Assembly: GCA_902168205.1 (NCBI GenBank)
Contig: CABHOK010000018.1
Span: 248,001 to 312,000, forward strand
Origin: an uncultured Chitinophaga sp.
GTDB lineage: Bacteria > Bacteroidota > Bacteroidia > Cytophagales > Cyclobacteriaceae
Direction: 5' to 3'
DNA length: 64,000 nucleotides
Positions 55,777 through 63,618 of the stretch are shown one piece after another (position 1 is the stretch's first letter; the number at the start of each line of letters is the position of its first letter). The translations under genes and the position numbers were made by a program. The notes below the pieces were generated by a model that was not told the origin of the DNA, did no database searches, and worked only from the letters and a program-made list of their open reading frames with translations.

Positions 55777-56347
55777 AATGGTATCCTTCTTGGGTGAGCA
55801 TTTTCTTTAAAAGTGCTTTAGCTTTAAACAACTGCGACCGCGAAGTACTCTCCGTGATCTCCAGCATCGCAGCAATCTCCGCATGGTTATAGCCTTCCAC
55901 TACAAACAGGTTGAAAACCGTGCGGTAGCCTGTGGGCAGTTGGGTTATGAGTTGATAAACATCTTCAGCCTCCTGCTCGCTGAAAGCGTGCAGGTCGGGT
56001 TCCGGTATAGAGGCATCCAGACTCTCCGTCAGGTTAAAGTTGTGTCTTCTTCTCAGCCACATCAGCGATTCATTCACCACAATCCTGTGCATCCATCCTT
56101 CCGTGCTTCCTGCGCCCTGGTAAGTAAAGTTGTCAAGGCCACGGAATATCTTGGTGAAGGCCGTCATTAACACATCCTCGGCATCGGCATCACTTCGTAT
56201 GTACCGACAGGCCAGCCGGTACAATCGGTCAGCATAGCATTTATATAATTGCTCTTGTGCTTTGCCGTTGCCCTGCTTACATTTTTTAACGAGGTCTTCT
56301 TCAGTCAAGCGGTTTGGGGGTTGTGGTTTTATAGATAGAAATGCCAT
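55766..56347 (-). CDS. ECF RNA polymerase sigma factor
   Basis: A 193-residue ECF sigma: region 2 in LACRYIRSDADAEDVLMTAF and GWMHRIVVNESLMWLRR, region 4 in LITQLPTGYRTVFNLFVVEG and HAEIAAMLEITESTSRSQLF. The N-terminal EEDLVKKCKQGNGKAQEQLY is typical. It is the first gene of the unit; the partner gene overlaps its 3' end by 11 nt. A CTAAC motif lies upstream but no CGTC box at 16 nt is seen. Confidence 0.94.
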   Translation of the reverse strand: MAFLSIKPQPPNRLTEEDLVKKCKQGNGKAQEQLYKCYADRLYRLACRYIRSDADAEDVLMTAFTKIFRGLDNFTYQGAGSTEGWMHRIVVNESLMWLRRRHNFNLTESLDASIPEPDLHAFSEQEAEDVYQLITQLPTGYRTVFNLFVVEGYNHAEIAAMLEITESTSRSQLFKAKALLKKMLTQEGYHYGT

Positions 56348-56497
56348 CTTCGCAGCGGTCGTTGCCTGATCCCTGAATTCTTTTTTAAGATGTTGCTGTG
56401 GCAGGCGAAAGTTTTATGGGCAGGAGGAGGCGGTCGTTAGTCAAATTATAGACACTACCGTGAATGAATAGCCGTTTAACTATTAACTTTATCGCTG

Positions 56498-58495
56498 ATG
56501 AATTTTTTATATCCTTCTTTTCTGTGGGCGCTGGGTGTGCTGTCTGTTCCGATCATCATTCACCTTTTTAATTTTCGCAGAACAACCAGGATCTATTTTT
56601 CCAATAACCGTTTTTTGAAACAGGTAAAGGAAGCCACTACAGCCAAGCGCAGGCTGAAGCACTATCTTATTCTCGCTTCCAGATTGCTGTTCCTGTTTTT
56701 TCTGGTGATCACATTTTGCCAGCCCATCATCCCCGCTAAAAATCAATTGACCAACGACCATGCTATTGTTCTATACCTCGATAACTCGCAAAGTATGTCG
56801 GCACAGATGGAAGACAAAGTGCGCGGCCTTGATGCTGGAATTGCTTTTGTAAAAAATATTGTCTCACTGTTTCCGCCGGATACCCGGTATAAGCTCATCA
56901 CCAACGACTTTGCTCCGTTTTCGAATTCGTTCAAAACAAAATCGGAGATACTCGACCTGCTCACACAAGTGCGCCTCTCGCCTGTAAGCAGAACCATGCA
57001 GGAAGTAACAGACCGCATCCGCCAGCAAGGCGCAGCCCATGAACGTGAAGTATTCTGGATATCAGACTTTCAGAAATCAACCTTGGGCGCTATACCGACA
57101 ACGCTTGACTCGGCAACGCAGTGGCACCTGGTGCCGATTCGCTTCGCATCTCTGTCGAATATATTTATCGATTCTGCTTATCTCGAAAATCCGTTTGCTG
57201 CCAGTGGCGAGAAAAATGTATTGCGTGTAAAAGTACGGAACGATGGTAAACGCGATGTCGACCAACTCAGTCTTAAACTGACCATTAACAATATACAATC
57301 CGGTGCCGCTACATTGGATGTGCCTCAAGGTGGTGTTGCCGAAACTACGTTTGATCTGGCCACCGGATTAACCGGACTCAACAAGGCACAGATAACCTTC
57401 AATGATTTCCCGGTAAGTTTCGATAACGAATTTTTCTTCGCGCTGAATTTTACCGACAAGATCAAGGTGGTAGAGATTAAAAAAGATAATGAGCCTACAC
57501 CGGTCGAGAAAGTATATGGTAACAAGCTCGTATTTAGTTACCATGGTTTTGCTGTGAGTAATTTTAACTATAACGAATTGGCGCAGGCGGATCTTGTGGT
57601 TGTCAACGGACTGAATACTGTCGATCCTTCATTGACGAATGCACTGTCAGACTATATCAATAAAGGAGGAACATTGTTACTGGTGCCGGGTACCCAACCT
57701 GATGTTAACAACCTGAAGAATCTGGCGCAGGTGGCGCGGATGAACGCTGCTCCGAAAGGTGAACTGGCTGACCTGGACAGACCTGATTTTTCAAACCCGT
57801 TTTTTGAAAATGTGTTTGAAGAAAAATCGATATCACTCGCTATGCCGAAAGCTTCGCGTGTGCTCGACTGGGGCAACGATCGCGCGGCTATACTTCGATT
57901 TAAAAATGATCAGCCTTTCCTTTCACTGTTCAATCGTGGTGGCAAGATATATATACTGGCCAGTGCGCTCGACCGCGACTTCACTGATTTTCACCAGCAT
58001 GCATTGTTTGTCCCGGTAATGTATCGCATCGCTGCGAGTGCGCGTAGAAATGAAACCAAACATTATTATACCCTGCGCGAGAATTTAATTACCCTGCGAC
58101 TGGATAGTATAAAGAATGATGAACCGTTAAAGTTAGTGGGTAAAGAAGAAGTTATACCGGGCCAGCGTAAAGTGGGCGACCGTGTGTTTATGGAAGTTCC
58201 CAAGTTCTCGATCGAGCAGGGCTTCTATAAAATTGCTTCGCAGCGCGACACTATAGGCTTGCTCGCTTTTAACCTGGATAAGGAAGAATCGCTCATGGAC
58301 CAATATCCGGGTGAAGAAATAAAAACAAGAGTGGGTGGAGGAAATAACATCAGCATTTTTACAGCATCAACATCCGATACTTTCAGCAACGAAATAAAGG
58401 AGCGATATTTGGGCACGCCCTTGTGGAAGTACGCATTGCTGCTGGCATTGCTCTTCATTATAACAGAAGTATTACTGATCCGTTTTTTGAAATAA
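56498..58495 (+). CDS. BatA-domain (aerotolerance-type) membrane protein with VWA-like domain
   Basis: A 665-residue inner-membrane protein. It begins with the BatA domain (FLYPSFLWALGVLSVPIIIH, FRRTTRIYFSNNRFL), followed by a second membrane segment, a VWA-like domain (HAIVLYLDNSQSMSAQ, with the DxSxS metal site), a long periplasmic part, and a C-terminal membrane helix (YALLLALLFIITEVLLIRF). A BatA gene followed by a dihydroorotase homologue is a common order in Bacteroidota; here a toxin-antitoxin-like pair lies between them. The function is uncertain. Confidence 0.88.
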   Translation: MNFLYPSFLWALGVLSVPIIIHLFNFRRTTRIYFSNNRFLKQVKEATTAKRRLKHYLILASRLLFLFFLVITFCQPIIPAKNQLTNDHAIVLYLDNSQSMSAQMEDKVRGLDAGIAFVKNIVSLFPPDTRYKLITNDFAPFSNSFKTKSEILDLLTQVRLSPVSRTMQEVTDRIRQQGAAHEREVFWISDFQKSTLGAIPTTLDSATQWHLVPIRFASLSNIFIDSAYLENPFAASGEKNVLRVKVRNDGKRDVDQLSLKLTINNIQSGAATLDVPQGGVAETTFDLATGLTGLNKAQITFNDFPVSFDNEFFFALNFTDKIKVVEIKKDNEPTPVEKVYGNKLVFSYHGFAVSNFNYNELAQADLVVVNGLNTVDPSLTNALSDYINKGGTLLLVPGTQPDVNNLKNLAQVARMNAAPKGELADLDRPDFSNPFFENVFEEKSISLAMPKASRVLDWGNDRAAILRFKNDQPFLSLFNRGGKIYILASALDRDFTDFHQHALFVPVMYRIAASARRNETKHYYTLRENLITLRLDSIKNDEPLKLVGKEEVIPGQRKVGDRVFMEVPKFSIEQGFYKIASQRDTIGLLAFNLDKEESLMDQYPGEEIKTRVGGGNNISIFTASTSDTFSNEIKERYLGTPLWKYALLLALLFIITEVLLIRFLK

Positions 58496-58527
58496 ATATT
58501 GATGGTAAAACTTAAACATATTAACCT

Positions 58528-58749
58528 GTGAAAACAGTTAGTATTGAATTACCAGAGAATATAAGCGAAACAGAATTGCAAATAATTCTGGGGGGTGAGC
58601 TATATGAGCGTGAGAAACTTACCCTGGGCCAGGCGGCTGATCTGGCCGGCCTTAGCAAACGCGCCTTCATTGAAAGGATGGGCAAGTATGGCTTTTCTAT
58701 TTTTGGTGACTCCGTTGATGATTTAATGGCCGATATAAAAAATGCCTGA
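58528..58749 (+). CDS. UPF0175 family protein (putative antitoxin)
   Basis: A 73-residue protein with the UPF0175 pattern: VSIELPENISETELQIIL, LTLGQAADLAGLSKRAFIER and the C-terminal FGDSVDDLMADIK. UPF0175 proteins are usually encoded just before a PIN-like DUF3368 gene and are regarded as the antitoxin of that pair. The next gene starts at 58742, overlapping by 8 nt, and is a broken DUF3368 gene. The gene is intact. Confidence 0.88.
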   Translation: MKTVSIELPENISETELQIILGGELYEREKLTLGQAADLAGLSKRAFIERMGKYGFSIFGDSVDDLMADIKNA

Positions 58750-59203
58750 GATTGTAATTTCAGACACGAGTTGTTTGATTCTTTTAACGAAGATTAATGA
58801 ACTCGATCTTTTTACGCACCAGCTATAAAAAAATAATTGTTCCGGAAGAAGTAGCACAAGAGTACGGCAGTTCCTTGCCCGACAGGCTTGAGGTAAGGGA
58901 GGTATCTCAGAATTCTCTGCAAAAAACGCTGCAACAGATTGTCGATAAGGGAGAAGCAAGCGCTTTCGCTTTAGCATTGGAAATTCCTGTTACGCTTGTA
59001 ATTGTTGATGATCGGAAAGCCTGCAAGGTAGCCTTGTCATTAGGTTTTAACCGTCACAGGAACGTTAGGAGTATTTGTTAAAGCAAAAAGACTGGGATTG
59101 ATACCTTCTGTTAAGCCAATACTTGCTAAACTTGCAGGAACAGATTTCCTGGGTATCCGAAAGGATTGTAACAACCATTCTGGAGCTAACGGGTGAAAAA
59201 TAA
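58742..59203 (+). pseudogene. DUF3368 PIN-like nuclease toxin, inactivated by three frameshifts
   Basis: Three segments in successive frames rebuild one DUF3368 protein of about 152 residues. Segment one from 58742 reads MPEIVISDTSCLILLTKI and then a stop at 58826. Segment two continues with SYKKIIVPEEVAQEYG and VDDRKACKVALSLGF. Segment three reads VTGTLGVFVKAKRLGLIP. The end reads VSERIVTTILELTGEK with a stop at 59201. Each switch is a +1 shift explained by a single extra base: T4 to T5 near 58809, C to CC near 59051, and C to CC near 59148. The acidic PIN residues (D8, the E of VAQEY, the D of VDD) are still encoded. Confidence 0.87.
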
Positions 59204-59208
59204 CAAGC

Positions 59209-60468
59209 ATGAAAATTCTTATACAAAACGCTGAAATACTTGATCCCAATTCCCCCTTTCATCAAAAAGAAAAAAATGTATTAATCAACAACGGCCGTAT
59301 TGCCGAGATCGGTGATAAAAATTATTCTGCCGATAAAGTTGTAAAGGCTGATGGTATGAAGCTGTCTACCGGCTGGTTTGACCTCGGTACCTATGTAGGC
59401 GATCCGGGACTTGAACACAAAGAAGATCTGGATTCCGTGTCTAAAGCTGCAGCAGCCGGAGGGTTTACGGAGATCGCGGTGCTTCCCAATACATCGCCTT
59501 CCATACAAACTAAAAATGAAGTAAGCTATATCACCCGCGGCAACGATACACGCCTCGTAGAAATCCATGCGATGGCAGCCGTAACAAGAAATAATAAAGG
59601 CGAGGAACTTACGGAAATGATAGACCTGCACGAAGCTGGAGCTATAGCATTTACCGATGGACTGAAGCCTATCTGGCATACCGATATCTTGCTGAAAGCG
59701 CTTCAGTATCTTCAGAAGTTTAACGGAGTGCTCATCGATCACCCCGAAGATATATGGCTGAATATGTTTGGCCAGATGCACGAGGGTATTAACAGCACGA
59801 TGCTCGGCCTGAAAGGTATGCCGCGCATTGCTGAAGATATCATGGTAAGCAAGAACCTCGAACTGCTGGGCTATGCAGGAGGTCGTCTGCACATGGCCAG
59901 ATTATCTTCCGGTAAAGCCATTGAACTGATACGTGCAGCGAAAAAGAAGCTGAACGTAAGCTGCGACATCGCTGCCTATCAACCGCTGTTGGATGATAGT
60001 CACCTGGCAGACTTCGATACAAACTATAAAGTAAATCCACCCCTGCGTGAGAAAGTGGATAACGATGCGCTCATCAAAGCATTGAAAGACGGAACGATTG
60101 ATGTGATCTGCTCCGGTCATGTACCGCATGAAGATGAAGGTAAAGAGCTGGAGTTTGATCTTGCTGATTTCGGAATCATTAACCTGCAGACGTTCGGATC
60201 AAATCTCGTTTCATTGTCAAAGTCTGTAGACTGGAGTGTGTTGCTGGAGAAAGTAACCGTAAATCCACGCAAGTTGCTAAACCTGGAAATGCCTCGCATC
60301 GATGTGGAAGAGAAAGCTAACCTTACGCTCTTCGATCCGAATCGCTTGTGGACGTTGGATGAAAAAACAAACTTGTCGAAGTCAAAGAACTCGCCCTGGT
60401 ATGGTAAAGAAGTTACCGGTAAAGTAGTGGCGGTGTTCAACAATAATAAACAGCGTATCGAGGACTAA
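59209..60468 (+). CDS. Dihydroorotase-like protein lacking metal ligands
   Basis: A 419-residue amidohydrolase-fold protein related to PyrC-type dihydroorotase (GDPGLEHKEDLDSVSKAAAAG, NPPLREKVDNDALIKAL). The catalytic set is lost. The DxHxH motif is D58-L-G60-T-Y62, HVxH is HMAR (about 227-230), and the DHAPH motif is GHVPH with Gly at 303. By comparison with the Pseudomonas PyrC' (PyrX) proteins it is probably a non-catalytic partner of aspartate transcarbamoylase or has another role. It starts 5 nt after the broken toxin gene. Confidence 0.9.
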   Translation: MKILIQNAEILDPNSPFHQKEKNVLINNGRIAEIGDKNYSADKVVKADGMKLSTGWFDLGTYVGDPGLEHKEDLDSVSKAAAAGGFTEIAVLPNTSPSIQTKNEVSYITRGNDTRLVEIHAMAAVTRNNKGEELTEMIDLHEAGAIAFTDGLKPIWHTDILLKALQYLQKFNGVLIDHPEDIWLNMFGQMHEGINSTMLGLKGMPRIAEDIMVSKNLELLGYAGGRLHMARLSSGKAIELIRAAKKKLNVSCDIAAYQPLLDDSHLADFDTNYKVNPPLREKVDNDALIKALKDGTIDVICSGHVPHEDEGKELEFDLADFGIINLQTFGSNLVSLSKSVDWSVLLEKVTVNPRKLLNLEMPRIDVEEKANLTLFDPNRLWTLDEKTNLSKSKNSPWYGKEVTGKVVAVFNNNKQRIED

Positions 60469-60493
60469 TGTCTTCGTATCCATAGGTATAGAA

Positions 60494-61018
60494 ATGAAAT
60501 CTCCCTTATTAAAAATATCCATTCGCTACGGGCTCGTTGCTGGTGCGCTTACACTTGTGCTGATGGTAGCGCTATATTATATAGGTACGCACCCGTTGAT
60601 GATAGCTCCGTACCTGGATTTCAGAATTTTACTCTTTGGTATTTTTATCTTCTTTGCGCTGAAGGAAGTACGCGATTACTATCAGAATGGAGAACTATAT
60701 TTCTGGCAGGGTATGATCGGTGCCGGCATTGTGGTTTTACTGGCAGATGTTATTGCATCTATAGGCCTTACGATATTTGGAAGTATAGAGAAAGAATTTA
60801 TGACTTCCTATGTGACGGAGATGACGAAATACCTGGGCACTTTTTCGAAGGAGGATGTTGAGCGGATAGGAAAAGAAGTTTTTGAGCGTAATTTAAAGCA
60901 GTTACCTACGACTAACATCTCGGTCTTGGCAGTTACCTACTTTGTACAGGGAATTTCCATAGGCTTTTTTGTGAGTATAATACTTTCAGTAATTCTAAGA
61001 AGACAACCCAAAAACTAA
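60494..61018 (+). CDS. DUF4199 membrane protein, copy 1
   Basis: A 174-residue protein with four transmembrane segments (YGLVAGALTLVLMVALYYIG, ILLFGIFIFFALKEVRDYY, GMIGAGIVVLLADVIASIG, YFVQGISIGFFVSIILSVI). The motif KEVRDYYQNGELYFWQ marks DUF4199. The function is unknown. It lies 25 nt after the dihydroorotase homologue and 6 nt before a second DUF4199 gene. Confidence 0.87.
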   Translation: MKSPLLKISIRYGLVAGALTLVLMVALYYIGTHPLMIAPYLDFRILLFGIFIFFALKEVRDYYQNGELYFWQGMIGAGIVVLLADVIASIGLTIFGSIEKEFMTSYVTEMTKYLGTFSKEDVERIGKEVFERNLKQLPTTNISVLAVTYFVQGISIGFFVSIILSVILRRQPKN

Positions 61019-61024
61019 AACTCT

Positions 61025-61555
61025 ATGGAAGAAACAGCAAACCTTGCCACAGTACGTCAGTCCGGTATCCGCTATGGTCTAATCGGCGGTGTTGTATCAA
61101 TTGCAATTTTTGTTATTATGATTGTTGCCCAGGTTGATATAACAGCATGGTATTGGAAATGGATCGGCTATCTTATCACTGGTGTCCTCATTTTTCTGGC
61201 CCACAAGTATTATAAGGAGAACGGAAATGGCTTCATGCCATACGGACAAGGAATTGGTATTGGCTTGTGGTTCGGTATTATCTCGTCTGCTATTTCAAGT
61301 GTCTTTACCTATATCTATGTTAAGTTTATTGACGCAGGTTTTATAGAAGCTATAAAACAGAAGTCGGTTGAAGATATGGAAGCCAAAGGTATGTCGAGCG
61401 AACAAATTGATCAGGCAATGAAATTTGTTGAAATGTTCACAACCGCTGAGGCTATGTTTTTAATGGGGATTATATTCGGAATAATCGGGGCAGTTATAAT
61501 TGCTCTAATAGTTTCTATCTTTACGCAGAAGAAACATCCAGAACCGACATTTTAA
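61025..61555 (+). CDS. DUF4199 membrane protein, copy 2
   Basis: A 176-residue protein with four transmembrane segments. The start YGLIGGVVSIAIFVIMI and FLAHKYYKENGNGFMPYGQG match the DUF4199 pattern, and EQIDQAMKFVEMF forms the loop before the last helix. It is a diverged paralogue of copy 1 and lies 2 nt before the glycosyltransferase gene, so the block is one operon. Confidence 0.87.
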   Translation: MEETANLATVRQSGIRYGLIGGVVSIAIFVIMIVAQVDITAWYWKWIGYLITGVLIFLAHKYYKENGNGFMPYGQGIGIGLWFGIISSAISSVFTYIYVKFIDAGFIEAIKQKSVEDMEAKGMSSEQIDQAMKFVEMFTTAEAMFLMGIIFGIIGAVIIALIVSIFTQKKHPEPTF

Positions 61556-61557
61556 AC

Positions 61558-62550
61558 ATGATACATCCGGAGATTTCCGTAATCATTCCGGCAAAAGACG
61601 AAGAGGAGTCAATCCCCGAATTATGCCAGTGGATAAGCCGTGTGATGCAAGCGCACGGCTTTTCGTATGAAGTGATTTTTATTGATGATGGCAGTTCCGA
61701 CAGCACGTGGGAGCAGATCCTGAAAGTAAACGCGGCCGATGAACGCTTCAAGGGCGTTCGTTTCAACCGTAACTTTGGTAAATCGGCGGCATTGCAAACC
61801 GGCTTTCGCGCAGCAAAAGGCAAAGTAATTATTACCATGGATGCCGATATGCAGGATAGTCCGGATGAAATACCCGAGCTATACCGCATGGTAACACAAG
61901 ATGGCTACCACCTTGTATCCGGCTGGAAGAAGAAACGTCACGACCCGCTGTCGAAAACTATACCTTCCAAATTTTTCAATTACGTTACCCGTAAACTTTC
62001 CGGTATTCCGCTCCACGACTTTAACTGTGGTTTGAAAGCATACCAGGCTTCCGTAACCCGAAACATTACGGTATATGGAGAGATGCACCGCTATATACCC
62101 GTGATCGCGAAATGGGCAGGCTTTACAAAAATCAGCGAGAAAGTAGTTGAACACCGCGAGCGTAAATTCGGAACTACCAAGTTCGGGCTCGAACGTTTTA
62201 TAAACGGTTTCCTGGATTTGTTATCGATCACATTTGTGAGCAGGTTCCGCCAGAAGCCTATGCACTTTTTCGGAACACTCGGTACTATATCTTTCCTCAT
62301 CGGTTTTGTATTTACCAGTAAGGTGATCTGGGATAAAATGGATGCGCTATATTTTTCCAAAATTCCGATCAAACGCGATATTACCGACCAGCCATTATTT
62401 TTCCTGGCGTTGGTAGCCATCGTTATTGGTGTGCAGCTTTTTGTTACCGGCTTCCTGGCAGAAATGATCTCCATGCAATCATTCTCCAAACGCGATTACC
62501 TCGTGATTGAGAAAGTAGGAATGGACGCAACCGAGAAGGTGTCGAATTAA
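61558..62550 (+). CDS. Family 2 glycosyltransferase, polyprenyl-phosphate type
   Basis: A 330-residue GT-A enzyme: EISVIIPAKDEEESIPELC, the DDGSSDST motif, the DxD-like MDADMQDSPDEIPEL and FNCGLKAYQ. Two C-terminal membrane helices follow (FGTLGTISFLIGFVF, FFLALVAIVIGVQLFVTGFL). The layout is that of DPM1/GtrB-like enzymes that move a sugar from a nucleotide to undecaprenyl phosphate. The donor sugar is unknown. It lies 15 nt before a second GT2 gene. Confidence 0.92.
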   Translation: MIHPEISVIIPAKDEEESIPELCQWISRVMQAHGFSYEVIFIDDGSSDSTWEQILKVNAADERFKGVRFNRNFGKSAALQTGFRAAKGKVIITMDADMQDSPDEIPELYRMVTQDGYHLVSGWKKKRHDPLSKTIPSKFFNYVTRKLSGIPLHDFNCGLKAYQASVTRNITVYGEMHRYIPVIAKWAGFTKISEKVVEHRERKFGTTKFGLERFINGFLDLLSITFVSRFRQKPMHFFGTLGTISFLIGFVFTSKVIWDKMDALYFSKIPIKRDITDQPLFFLALVAIVIGVQLFVTGFLAEMISMQSFSKRDYLVIEKVGMDATEKVSN

Positions 62551-62565
62551 CGTTGCTGTATAACT

Positions 62566-63528
62566 ATGCCGCCCAAGTATTCTGTCATTATACCGGTATA
62601 TAATCGTCCGCAGGAAGTAGAAGAATTACTCGAAAGCCTTACGCATCAAACGGTAAAGAACTTTGATGTGCTTATCATTGAAGATGGTTCCACGGTACGA
62701 TGCGAAGCCGTGGCAGACCGCTATCGCGATAAATTGTCCATTCAATATTTCTTTAAACCAAACACAGGTCCGGGCCCTACCCGTAACTTTGGTTATGCGC
62801 GTGCGTCCGGTAGCTATTTGGTTGTGTTTGACTCGGATTGTATCATCCCTCCGGGATACTTCGAAGCTGTAGATAAATCCCTTCAGGAAAATCAATGGGA
62901 TGCCTGGGGAGGACCTGATCGTGCGCATCAGAACTTTACACTTGTGCAACGCGCTATGGGCTATACCATGGCGTCTGTATTAACAACGGGGGGTATACGC
63001 GGTGGTAAGAAGCGCGTGGGTTGGTTTCAGCCCCGGAGTTTTAATATGGGTATATCGCGCAAAGTATACGAAGCAACACAAGGTTTTAAATTCGACCGCT
63101 TTGCGGAAGATATAGAGTTCAGTATTCGCATGAAGAAGGCAGGCTTTCACGTTGGTCTTATTCCCGAAGCGTATGTATACCACAAACGCAGAACTAATTT
63201 CTCGCAGTTTTATAACCAGGTGTTTAACTTCGGCCGCGGTCGTGCGCTGGTAGGTAAAGTGCATCCTGAAGAAATAAAGATCACACACTGGTTTCCTTCG
63301 TTCTTTGTGTTGGGCACGGGTCTCATGTTGTTACTGCCATTTGTTGATATAATGCTTTTTGCTGTTGCTTTTGGCGGCTGGCTCTTTTACCTCGCGGCCA
63401 TCTTTCTGCACTCATTATACGAAAGCAAAAACCTGCTCGTAGCGATTTTATCAGTGCCCGCTGCGTTGTTGCAACTGGGCGGCTATGGCGTAGGATTTCT
63501 CAAAGAACGCTTTAAAAGCACACCTTAA
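62566..63528 (+). CDS. Family 2 glycosyltransferase, membrane-associated
   Basis: A 320-residue GT-A enzyme: YSVIIPVYNRPQEVEELLE, IEDGSTV and a DxD-type site in VFDSDCIIPPGY, followed by EDIEFSIRMKKAGFHVGLIP. C-terminal membrane segments (FFVLGTGLMLLLPFVDIM, LFAVAFGGWLFYLAAIFLH) anchor it. It is encoded with the preceding glycosyltransferase, so both probably serve the same envelope glycan. Confidence 0.9.
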   Translation: MPPKYSVIIPVYNRPQEVEELLESLTHQTVKNFDVLIIEDGSTVRCEAVADRYRDKLSIQYFFKPNTGPGPTRNFGYARASGSYLVVFDSDCIIPPGYFEAVDKSLQENQWDAWGGPDRAHQNFTLVQRAMGYTMASVLTTGGIRGGKKRVGWFQPRSFNMGISRKVYEATQGFKFDRFAEDIEFSIRMKKAGFHVGLIPEAYVYHKRRTNFSQFYNQVFNFGRGRALVGKVHPEEIKITHWFPSFFVLGTGLMLLLPFVDIMLFAVAFGGWLFYLAAIFLHSLYESKNLLVAILSVPAALLQLGGYGVGFLKERFKSTP

Positions 63529-63618
63529 AAATCAGGTGTATAAAACTTGAATCAAGAGAAAGAGAGGAAAATTGCAATATTTTAAATAATATTGTTAGTA
63601 AACCTATCCTATCCTTAC

